From contig URBX01000009.1 in assembly GCA_900546175.1 (NCBI GenBank), positions 1-58,548 on the forward strand: 58,548 nucleotides of DNA, read 5' to 3'. Source of the stretch: an uncultured Eggerthella sp. (GTDB lineage Bacteria > Actinomycetota > Coriobacteriia > Coriobacteriales > Eggerthellaceae). The notes beneath the pieces were generated by a model that saw nothing but the letters and a program-made list of their open reading frames with translations, was not told the origin of the DNA and searched no databases. Below are positions 51,630 to 58,548 of the stretch, piece by piece; position 1 is the stretch's first letter; every line of letters starts with the position of its first letter. The position numbers were made by a program, and so were the translations under genes.

Positions 51630-52682
51630 GTGCGAATAGTGAACAGTTTTAAAACACATAAAGAAGTACAACGCCCTGTTGGTAGGTTTGCGCCAAGTCC
51701 AACAGGGCGTATGCATATGGGTAACTTGTTTTCTTACTTGATTCAATATTTGCTCGTGAAAAAAGAAAAAGGAAGCGTTATTCTTCGCATTGAGGATTTA
51801 GATACAGCTCGTTCAAAACAGTGCTTTATTGATCAGTGCTTGAGAGATTTCGAATTTTTTGGTCTTTCTTATGACGGGGAAGTGGTTTATCAAAGTAAGC
51901 GCAATGATGCGTATCTTGATGCTTTTGAACTGCTGAAAAAGAAGGATTTGGTATATCCCTGCTTTTGCTCTCGCGCAAGTCTTAACGTTTTAAGCGCTCC
52001 TCATCCAGGAGAAGAGTTTATTTATCCCGGTATTTGTAAAACCTTATCGCCCGAAAACCTCTGTATGGTTTCGCAGGTGAAGGATCCTTCGTACAGGGTA
52101 ATAGTTCCTGAACGGTATTCAGAATTTTTTGACATCTTTCAAGGGTCTCAATGTGTTTATATGCCTACGCAGATAGGTGATTTTGTAGTACGTCGTGCTG
52201 ATAAACTTTTTGCTTATCAACTTGCGGTTGTAGTTGATGATTATGCATCGGGTGTTAATACGGTTGTGCGTGGTCATGATTTACTTTCGTCTACCCATAA
52301 ACAGAACTACCTAGCTCATTTGCTTGGTTATGCAAACAAGGAAAACAGTTTACCAAGCAGCGAATGCAGGAGTTCTTTTGGCAAAACACAGAGTCTGGCT
52401 GAAGGCGAAAAGCAATCATCTAACCAGCTTATTTCATATGGACATGTCCCACTACTTGTGACAAAAGAGGGCGTTCGCCTTTCAAAACGCAATAAAGACG
52501 CATCACTGGAGCTTCTTGTTGATGAACTTAAATGGAGCCCTGATAAAGTTTTAAGTTATCTAGCAGCTCTGGCGGGAATTATTCCCGAAGGGGAAATTTG
52601 CTCTCTCGATGTGTTAGTTGATCAAGCAGATTTAAGCGCATTGAATGGTGTTTCTAGCATTATTTGGAAAAACCCGCTTTAA
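51630..52682 (+). CDS. gluQ: Glutamyl-Q-tRNA(Asp) synthetase-like protein
   Basis: A shortened glutamyl-tRNA-synthetase catalytic core without an anticodon-binding domain. The HIGH-type motif is PSPTGRMHMGN, the KMSKS-type motif is RLSKRNKDAS, and zinc ligands appear as CFC and in YPGIC. GluQ enzymes attach glutamate to queuosine in tRNA-Asp. At 350 aa it is longer than the usual 290-310, mainly through a polar Ser/Gly/Glu-rich insertion of about 30 residues near residue 230-260 and an N-terminal extension. The GTG at 51630 has no ribosome-binding site; a GTG at 51639 is an alternative. No queuosine genes are nearby. Confidence 0.85.
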   Translation: MRIVNSFKTHKEVQRPVGRFAPSPTGRMHMGNLFSYLIQYLLVKKEKGSVILRIEDLDTARSKQCFIDQCLRDFEFFGLSYDGEVVYQSKRNDAYLDAFELLKKKDLVYPCFCSRASLNVLSAPHPGEEFIYPGICKTLSPENLCMVSQVKDPSYRVIVPERYSEFFDIFQGSQCVYMPTQIGDFVVRRADKLFAYQLAVVVDDYASGVNTVVRGHDLLSSTHKQNYLAHLLGYANKENSLPSSECRSSFGKTQSLAEGEKQSSNQLISYGHVPLLVTKEGVRLSKRNKDASLELLVDELKWSPDKVLSYLAALAGIIPEGEICSLDVLVDQADLSALNGVSSIIWKNPL

Positions 52683-52808
52683 TTCCTCGGGCTCAAAGCC
52701 TCTAAAGTATCCTAATTGAGAGAGGCGTCAAAAAAGATCGCTCGGTTTCTACGCTTTTGTGGAAGCAAGAAGGGCCGACAGTTATGTAGTCGTATTTATT
52801 ACCTGGTG

Positions 52809-52839
52809 CTACGCTTTTTCGTTTTTTACCGAAGCGTAG
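52809..52839. terminator. Hairpin between convergent gluQ and menA
   Basis: CTACGCTT (52809-52816) pairs with AAGCGTAG (52832-52839), an 8-bp stem with a loop of 15 bases rich in T. There is no T-run after the stem on either strand, so it is weaker evidence of an intrinsic terminator than others here. The short segment CTACGCTTTT also occurs just upstream, near 52750. Confidence 0.4.
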
Positions 52840-52850
52840 AATACTCTAGC

Positions 52851-53792
52851 TTAAAATAACCAGGTCACTTGTCCACTGAAAAGAAGTGCTGCCAAATAGA
52901 AAGCTCCAATAATGATATTGAGCGAAACTACCTGGCTCATTGAAGGATCACGCGTTGCTTGAATAAAGGGGTTATTCTTAACGGCACGCAACAGAGGGAA
53001 AAGTGCCATAATCATTAAGATGATAATAGGTAATCCATTTGTGTAGAATACTGCTACTAAAACACTTACTATAGCTAACCAAATAAGTACTGCTTGCCTA
53101 TAACGAGTTACTGCTTTCTCTCTTCCAAGAGTAACTGCCAAAGTATTCCTGTTTGCTTCAATATCTTTTTCAATATCGCAGGTATTGTTGGTAGCAAGAA
53201 TCATGCCAATTCCCCAAGCAATAGGGAAGGCAGCTACCAGCACTCCTGCATCAAGAACGCCGCTTAACACGTAGCAGCAAGCCAGTGGCATCAAAAGGCC
53301 CATTACACCACCAATTATTATTTCTCCAACAGGAAGATATGAAATGGGAACCTTTCCCCATGAATACAAAACAACTACCACTGCTCCAATTATTCCAATC
53401 ACGAGAAGAAGAGGGCTCGTTAGGGTAACAAGGTAAATGCCTAACCCTAACGCAACTGCGAGCAAAACAAAGAAGAGCGCCAAAACTGCTTTTGGGTTTA
53501 CTTTGTTATAAACAAGAGCTGCCTCAAACTTATCATCGGTTGTTGATTGTTCAGTATCTGTGCCTTTGACGAAATCGAGATAGTCGTTAAGTACATTTGA
53601 TGCGGATTGCATGCAGTTACAGATAACAAGCAAAATAAAAGCGTTTAGTAAATTGAGTGTCCCTGAATAGGAAATTGCGCAATATACCACCGAAAAGAAT
53701 ACGGGCATAATGCTAGCAATCCAGGTTTGAGGCGCAATGAGTTGAAGCGCAATGAGGGGGGTAAATTTTGCGTAAGTTTGAGTGTTTTTCAT
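52851..53792 (-). CDS. menA: 1,4-dihydroxy-2-naphthoate polyprenyltransferase (UbiA family, MenA)
   Basis: A membrane prenyltransferase of about nine helices in 313 aa. The first prenyl-diphosphate motif is NDYLD (residues 69-73, NVLNDYLDFVKG), and the second is NNTCDIEKD with the following EANRNTLAV, matching MenA rather than other UbiA proteins. This implies a menaquinone pathway, although the other men genes are not here. The ATG at 53792 has no strong ribosome-binding site. It is the last of a minus-strand pair with the DUF2974 gene, 137 bases apart. Confidence 0.88.
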   Translation of the reverse strand: MKNTQTYAKFTPLIALQLIAPQTWIASIMPVFFSVVYCAISYSGTLNLLNAFILLVICNCMQSASNVLNDYLDFVKGTDTEQSTTDDKFEAALVYNKVNPKAVLALFFVLLAVALGLGIYLVTLTSPLLLVIGIIGAVVVVLYSWGKVPISYLPVGEIIIGGVMGLLMPLACCYVLSGVLDAGVLVAAFPIAWGIGMILATNNTCDIEKDIEANRNTLAVTLGREKAVTRYRQAVLIWLAIVSVLVAVFYTNGLPIIILMIMALFPLLRAVKNNPFIQATRDPSMSQVVSLNIIIGAFYLAALLFSGQVTWLF

Positions 53793-53929
53793 AATAGAAA
53801 TTTCTGTTTTGTTGAGACTGCCAAATATCTCAGGCCAAGCCTGATTATGTTATACGTCTCTTTACTATTTTTTTAATAGAGAACTATAAATCCTGACCAA
53901 TTGTAATAGAGATTAAAGCCACTTGGCTC

Positions 53930-55093
53930 TTATTTGGGATTATTTTCGAAGAATTTGATTGCTCTTTCGGTTACATACTGAGTTGAGTTCTGTGCAAGAA
54001 TACGGCCAAGGCGAGCAATAACTTCTTTCATCATTGTTTTAGTTTCAGGATCTATCTCTTGGGCGTTAGCAAGAACAGTAGTCATATTAGAAACAAAGTT
54101 CTTTTGGAAGCTAGCCCAACTCTTTGCTTCGGTAGTAGCAATGAGGTCGAAGATTGTGTCCAAGAAAACTTCACGTTGTTTAGGGGTTGCGCTTTTCATC
54201 CAAGTATCAAAGGTTTTATCAAAAAGCTTTGCCGAATCATTAAGGTCTTCTTTATAAGCAAAGTCATTTCCTTCAATTACCCAGGTTAAAGGTCTATGCT
54301 GGAGAAGGGAAGTAGCGTCAGACTTTACTACTTTATACCTATCTGAGTTTTGCATAATCATGCCGAAAAGACTCGACTCGGGAAGATACTTATGCTGTTT
54401 GGCAATATAGTCTGGTTCGTTATACCTTGGTGAAGGATCTTCAAGAAAACCAGGACCATCATTATTGTAGATACCTTCAATGCGGTTATAAACATCTTTA
54501 TGAATTACTGCAGCGGCATATTCGGCAAGATTACCTCCCTTTGAATGGCCTCCTAAATTAATCTTTTCATCAGGAGGCAAATACGACGCAATGCCCGACA
54601 AATAGCGAAGAGCTGATTGATGGGAGGGGAGAATTTCCTTGTAGGAAAGCTTGAAATCTTCTTTCCATCCAACAACGGTACCGTCAGTACCTCTAAAAGC
54701 GATATAGGCAGGCATTCCTTCTGCGGTAAAAGTTACGGCAGAAAACTGTCTATCAATATATTCAGAATATTCATTAACGTAGTGATGTACGGTTAAATCA
54801 TGGTATCGATAGTTGGTAGCTACTCCATGCAAAAACGGTTCAACATCTTGCCCTTTTTTTAAAAAGCTACTCGAAACAGCCTTTTCAAATGGGGTAAAGC
54901 GAAGAATATCAATAAGTGGTGCACAGGGCTCTTTCAACTGTTTGATGTAAGGGTATTCCTCAAAATTGAGGTAACATAAGGTGTTGAGAATTAGAGAATC
55001 AACACAGTTGAAGGGCTCTTCGGAAAAGCTCTTAGTTTGCGTTTGAAGGTATTTTTCTAAACTTGTCATGGCGTTATTGTATGTTGAATTCAA
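53930..55093 (-). CDS. DUF2974 (Mbeg1-like) lipase-fold protein
   Basis: 387 aa of the Mbeg1-like/DUF2974 family with an alpha/beta-hydrolase fold. The nucleophile elbow is GGHSKGG (S184), with YIAFRGTDGTVVGWKEDF before it, a lid segment, and AAAVIHKDVYNRIEGIYNNDGPGF after it. No signal peptide or membrane helix is apparent, so it is probably cytoplasmic. The substrate is unknown. The start is TTG at 55093 with GGGAAG directly ahead; an in-frame ATG at 55069 is an alternative. It is divergent from the thioesterase gene. Confidence 0.8.
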   Translation of the reverse strand: MNSTYNNAMTSLEKYLQTQTKSFSEEPFNCVDSLILNTLCYLNFEEYPYIKQLKEPCAPLIDILRFTPFEKAVSSSFLKKGQDVEPFLHGVATNYRYHDLTVHHYVNEYSEYIDRQFSAVTFTAEGMPAYIAFRGTDGTVVGWKEDFKLSYKEILPSHQSALRYLSGIASYLPPDEKINLGGHSKGGNLAEYAAAVIHKDVYNRIEGIYNNDGPGFLEDPSPRYNEPDYIAKQHKYLPESSLFGMIMQNSDRYKVVKSDATSLLQHRPLTWVIEGNDFAYKEDLNDSAKLFDKTFDTWMKSATPKQREVFLDTIFDLIATTEAKSWASFQKNFVSNMTTVLANAQEIDPETKTMMKEVIARLGRILAQNSTQYVTERAIKFFENNPK

Positions 55094-55164
55094 TTCTTCC
55101 CGTTTTGGAATTATAAAATCTTACAAATTTGTTAAAGAACAATAGCTTAATAAAGAAGGTTTGC

Positions 55165-55614
55165 ATGAAGGTAGATGTGCCAATAGAAGTACGATATGCG
55201 GAAACTGACGCAATGGGCATTGTTTATCACGCTAATTATTTAGTGTGGTTTGAGGTTGCTCGCAGCCGTTTTTTGGAAACGATCGGATTTCCTTATACGC
55301 TTATTGAAGATGCTGGTTATTTATGTCCGGTACTTGATATGAGTGTCTCTTATGGATTACCTTTTAAATACGGTGATACAGCAATTGTGAGAGTAGGTAT
55401 TGAAAAAACCAACCAAACAAAAACGGTGTACACCTACGAGGTTTATCTTAAGGGCGAAGAGGACAGCGGAAAGAAGCCACGAGTAACAGGCAGGTCTACT
55501 CATGGCATTGTTGATAAAGAAAACTTTAGACCGCAAAGCATTAAGCGTAAGTTTCCACAACTTTATGAACGCTATCTTGAAGTGCTTGAATCAGAGGATG
55601 TTGCTGAGTCTTGA
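55165..55614 (+). CDS. Acyl-CoA thioesterase (4HBT / YbgC family)
   Basis: 149 aa of the hotdog fold. The catalytic motif is RYAETDAMGIVYHANYLVWFE with D15 and H22, typical of 4-hydroxybenzoyl-CoA thioesterase/YbgC enzymes. I chose the ATG at 55165, where GAAGG lies 6 bases ahead; the frame opens at 55129 without support. Near menA, a role as DHNA-CoA thioesterase is conceivable but not shown. The stop (TGA at 55612) lies inside a degenerate duplicated segment (see findings). Confidence 0.85.
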   Translation: MKVDVPIEVRYAETDAMGIVYHANYLVWFEVARSRFLETIGFPYTLIEDAGYLCPVLDMSVSYGLPFKYGDTAIVRVGIEKTNQTKTVYTYEVYLKGEEDSGKKPRVTGRSTHGIVDKENFRPQSIKRKFPQLYERYLEVLESEDVAES

Positions 55615-55716
55615 AGCCCTGGAGCATTGAGTTTTTGCTGATTCGAATGCTACTGAGTCTTGAGTTATTGGAGCTAGATAAACCTGCTGAATTAAAAGAT
55701 GTGTACTAGGGGATTT

Positions 55717-56637
55717 TTATTCAGTAAATCCCCACATGCGAACTTCTGGTTCAAGCATTACGCCATCTTTTTGATAGATTTTCTCCTGTATAGCAGAAAT
55801 AAGATTTCGCACATCTGAAGCAGTTGCGTGGTTGTGATTTACTACAAACCCACAATGCTTTTCGGACACTTGTGCCCCACCTACACTAAAGCCTCTTAAA
55901 CCAGCGTCTTGCAATAGCTTTCCCACAAAATATCCTTCAGGACGTTTAAACGTTGAGCCTGCTGAAGGCATTTCAAGAGGTTGTTTGTCTTCGCGCTTCT
56001 GGCGAAGTTCGTCCATTTTTCTCTTTATTTCTGCAGGATCTTTTTCGAAAAGTTCTAGTGTAGCTTCAACTACTATGAATCCTTGATCCATCATGAGGCT
56101 ATGACGGTATGACCAACATGCATCTTCTTTGGAAAGCGTGAGAAGCTCTCCAGAAGGGGTAAGTACCTTAACTGAAGTTGCAACATCTTTGAATTCTCCG
56201 TCGTATGCACCTGCATTCATAAAGGCAGCTCCACCAATGGAGCCAGGAATTCCGCTTGCAAACTCGTAACCGCCTAATCCTGCTTCAAGGGCTACTTTTG
56301 CAACGGCTTCATTAGAAGCGCCCGATTGGCAAATGAGAGTATTACCCGAGCGAGTTATGTTTGCGTAATTATTGGCAAGTTTTATCACAACACCAGAAAG
56401 CCCTTCGTCGGCGCAAAGAATGTTTGATCCTAATCCCATTAAGTAAAAAGGAACGTCTTTGTTTTTTGACAGACGAAGAGCGGCTTTAATGTCTGCTAAA
56501 GAAGAAGGCAAAACCATAATGTCAGCAGGGCCACCAATTTCAAACGTGGTATGGTTTGCCATTGGTTCATCAAGTAATACCGTTGAATTTGGAAGGGCGT
56601 TCATAAGTTCGGTATAGAGTGTTTGTTTGTTATACAT
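55717..56637 (-). CDS. murB: UDP-N-acetylenolpyruvoylglucosamine reductase
   Basis: Reduces UDP-GlcNAc-enolpyruvate to UDP-MurNAc, an early peptidoglycan step. FAD-binding motifs are TFEIGGPAD, LGLGSNILCADEG and GIPGSIGGAAFMNAGAY; the catalytic serine lies in SAGSTFKRP, and the C-terminal glutamate in VMLEPEVRMWG. The family-typical SYRHS motif is present. The 306-aa length is normal. It follows the unknown membrane protein at a gap of 35 bases on the same strand, so the two may be co-transcribed. Confidence 0.95.
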   Translation of the reverse strand: MYNKQTLYTELMNALPNSTVLLDEPMANHTTFEIGGPADIMVLPSSLADIKAALRLSKNKDVPFYLMGLGSNILCADEGLSGVVIKLANNYANITRSGNTLICQSGASNEAVAKVALEAGLGGYEFASGIPGSIGGAAFMNAGAYDGEFKDVATSVKVLTPSGELLTLSKEDACWSYRHSLMMDQGFIVVEATLELFEKDPAEIKRKMDELRQKREDKQPLEMPSAGSTFKRPEGYFVGKLLQDAGLRGFSVGGAQVSEKHCGFVVNHNHATASDVRNLISAIQEKIYQKDGVMLEPEVRMWGFTE

Positions 56638-56672
56638 TCGTAAGCCTTATCTATAGTGCCGAAAAAAAGCAG

Positions 56673-58382
56673 TTACTTTTCATTGTCAAAAGATGGAAAA
56701 ATCTTATCAAAATCATCAGGATTTTTCGTTGCGTATGAAGCGAGTTCCAGGAATTCTTGATACTCATCAGTATCTTGAATCTTCTTATGGGCAGTATCCC
56801 ACAGTTTCCTAAAACGTTTCTCTTCATCATAGAGTGAATCAGCAGTGGTAGGTAAGTAGGTTAAGAAAACTAGATAGGACACGAAACGGCTTGTATCAAT
56901 ATCAAGTGGTAAGTCCATAAGAGCAGCAGTTTCCGTTTCCTTCTTTTGGAAATCAGTGGATTTGCTGCTCAAGGCGTTAGAAAAGCGTTCAAGTTTAAGG
57001 AGCTCCTTGAAGCGTTCTTGGGTATCACAAAAAAGCGGCCTCATAACACCTACTTGCATAGTTGAATACCTTCTAAGGAGGCTCAAGCACTCTTTTGCGT
57101 TATCGGGTTTAGCACGTAAAATCCAATTTACGTAGAGTAAAACGGTTCGATCAAGCAGCGAGAGCCATTCTTTTGAGCGAAGATCCAAATCTGTTTCAAT
57201 ATCAAGATTTGATGCGGTGCGAACAAAAGTGATAAGTAATTCTTCGTCATGATTGAGTGTTGCACGACGCAGTGTGGTAAGAAGCTCTCTAACCATACAG
57301 TGCTTAACGAATTCCAAGCGGTCAACTTTCACTTCGTCTAAATTCTTCAAGTCGTTTATCATGATGAAAAACCACGTAATGGATGCTTGCTCGATGATTT
57401 CAGGAACAATAGAAATGTGTGAATAGGCTTGGAATCGTTGTATTTGAGAAATGAGTTCTGTTAGATAATTACGTGTGCATCCAATTTCAACACAGTCACA
57501 TACCGTGAGGGAATAGCTCTTCAAAATAGCACGACTTAATTCACCGTTTTCGTTTTTTACTGCTTCACGGTAGAGCTTTGTAAGCTCTTTTGAACAAGCA
57601 TAGCAAGCTTTCTGATGGAGTCTGCGAATGCGTGCGTCTCCACAATCGTTAATGGTGTTGAGTGCATATACATGGTGAATCTCACGTAAACGCCTTAAGT
57701 AGTCAAGAATAAGCTTATCTTTTCCGGTTGAATTTCGAATGATAGTTGCTGCAACATCGCTCATAGAGGAGAGGTTTTGGCGAAATTCTGCATACTCTTT
57801 TTCATTGTTGAGACTTTGGACTTCATAAATATTGAACTCGAGTTTGTCTAAAACAGCACCGGGTGCTTTTACAACAAAATGAACAAGCTTTTCAATAGCA
57901 AAAAAGAGGTAGATTACGCAAATAAAAGCCCAAAACAGATCAAAAGTAAATACAATCCAAGGAGCAACTTCAATATATGTTCCTACTAAGCCAGAGACAA
58001 CAAGAAGAGAAATAGTCAGAGAAGTAAATGAAGAAAGACTCAACAACGTAATAGGGAAGCGATTAATAAGAATAGTTCTAATGGTCGTGGAATGATAGGT
58101 TTCGTAAGCAGCAAAAATGGTGCGCATGCAGGTTGGAAGCGCAAAGGTAATAGTAGTAATTGAAAGAGTTGTGGTGCTTACACTTAATGTTTTTGTGAGT
58201 GAAGGGTCGGGTTGAAAGGGCATGAATACATGAGCAGTGATTGCTAATACAATTGCTGCTACCCATAAAAGAACGTAGTGGGGCAAAAAAGAAATTATGT
58301 TTTGGAGAATGTAATGTTCTTCAAGGTTTAGTTTGTATTCTGATTTCATAGACGTACGTTTCGTTCCTTTTCTGCTTTTCAA
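56673..58382 (-). CDS. Large membrane protein of unknown function
   Basis: 569 aa. Four membrane helices are visible in the first third (about residues 31-55, 68-90, 105-132 and 140-165), with a long hydrophilic, helical, probably cytoplasmic remainder of about 400 residues (charged, with RLRELHHVYAL-like and SLLRRYSTMQ segments). I do not recognise the family; the topology resembles DUF2254 proteins. The TTG at 58382 is a weak start; the ATG at 58349 (558 aa) is the alternative, with AAAGGAACG rather far upstream. It precedes murB and may be co-transcribed with it. Confidence 0.6.
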   Translation of the reverse strand: MKSRKGTKRTSMKSEYKLNLEEHYILQNIISFLPHYVLLWVAAIVLAITAHVFMPFQPDPSLTKTLSVSTTTLSITTITFALPTCMRTIFAAYETYHSTTIRTILINRFPITLLSLSSFTSLTISLLVVSGLVGTYIEVAPWIVFTFDLFWAFICVIYLFFAIEKLVHFVVKAPGAVLDKLEFNIYEVQSLNNEKEYAEFRQNLSSMSDVAATIIRNSTGKDKLILDYLRRLREIHHVYALNTINDCGDARIRRLHQKACYACSKELTKLYREAVKNENGELSRAILKSYSLTVCDCVEIGCTRNYLTELISQIQRFQAYSHISIVPEIIEQASITWFFIMINDLKNLDEVKVDRLEFVKHCMVRELLTTLRRATLNHDEELLITFVRTASNLDIETDLDLRSKEWLSLLDRTVLLYVNWILRAKPDNAKECLSLLRRYSTMQVGVMRPLFCDTQERFKELLKLERFSNALSSKSTDFQKKETETAALMDLPLDIDTSRFVSYLVFLTYLPTTADSLYDEEKRFRKLWDTAHKKIQDTDEYQEFLELASYATKNPDDFDKIFPSFDNEK

Positions 58383-58548
58383 TAGGCCTGGTTATCATCA
58401 AAGACAACAGTGGTGCCCTATTGCGCTTTCTATATCAAAACTCTATACTGCATATATATAAATATAATATATATGCTTATTGATAGGATATCTATATCGG
58501 CTGATTGCTCGTAGTTGTACGGAAGATATCACAGATAATCATATTGGA
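58383..58548. promoter_or_regulatory. AT-rich upstream region with a long palindrome
   Basis: The 166 bases upstream of the membrane-protein gene hold a perfect 10-bp inverted repeat, GCATATATAT (58450-58459) and ATATATATGC (58467-58476), 7 bases apart. Further GATATC and TATC repeats follow to the right. Its position would suit an operator for the membrane-protein/murB unit or for a gene beyond the window. Such AT palindromes also arise by chance in AT-rich DNA. Confidence 0.35.

Noticed and set aside
1..58548. tRNA, rRNA, insertion sequence or prophage genes
   Set aside because: Scanning for T-loop-like GTTCRAATC contexts, transposase or phage-like reading frames gave nothing convincing.

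Overview
The window is about 58.5 kb of bacterial chromosome of modest GC content (low-to-mid 40s % by eye), densely packed with genes and without any rRNA, tRNA, phage, insertion sequence or CRISPR array that I could see. The gene set suggests an anaerobic, fermentative Actinomycetota of the class Coriobacteriia, probably near Atopobium/Lancefieldella. The clues are a six-subunit Ech-type [NiFe] hydrogenase, an iorAB-ACT-paaK aromatic keto-acid operon, separate ackA and pta genes, RNase D, FHA and VanW cell-wall genes, and two DegV proteins. The taxonomic placement is inference from gene content, not a database result.

Layout: 1-347 is the tail of an MBL-fold protein. 408-3141 (minus) holds an acyl-CoA synthetase and a lipid kinase. 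3201-7167 (plus) runs RNase D, a membrane zinc protease, xseA, xseB and a HIT protein. 7168-7459 is a terminator followed by a strongly structured leader to ackA. ackA (plus) and pta (minus) converge on a shared terminator. 10081-14664 holds a family-2 glycosyltransferase, dinB, an aminotransferase-like protein that has lost its PLP lysine, and a DegV protein. 15045-21916 carries ileS, lspA, an RluD-family pseudouridine synthase, a CmpB-like membrane protein with tandem repeats, and coaBC. A palindrome-rich spacer (21917-22214) precedes gltD and gltB (minus). 28491-36191 is accessory: an ASCH protein, a MocR regulator translationally coupled to a 57-residue membrane protein, a DUF1015 protein, a YeiH-type transporter, a second DegV, a WalJ/YycJ-like hydrolase and an unknown protein.

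36335-42024 is the complete ech operon, closed by a strong terminator. 42180-52682 is a long co-directional run: pgsA, a large VanW protein, a D,D-carboxypeptidase, a zinc-ribbon/FHA protein, iorA, iorB, an ACT-domain protein, a PaaK-type CoA ligase and a GluQ-type synthetase. 52851-58382 holds menA, a lipase-like DUF2974 protein, a thioesterase, murB and an unknown membrane protein.

A plausible shared metabolism: IorAB oxidises aryl-pyruvates from aromatic amino acids to aryl-acetyl-CoA and reduced ferredoxin. Ech re-oxidises the ferredoxin to H2 while building an ion gradient, and Pta/AckA provide ATP from acetyl-CoA. The most unusual items are the active-site-stripped aminotransferase homologue (12545-13717), RnfC-like DPxKAA repeats on EchD, the structured ackA leader with a motif shared with pta, and the disordered VanW tail next to an FHA protein.
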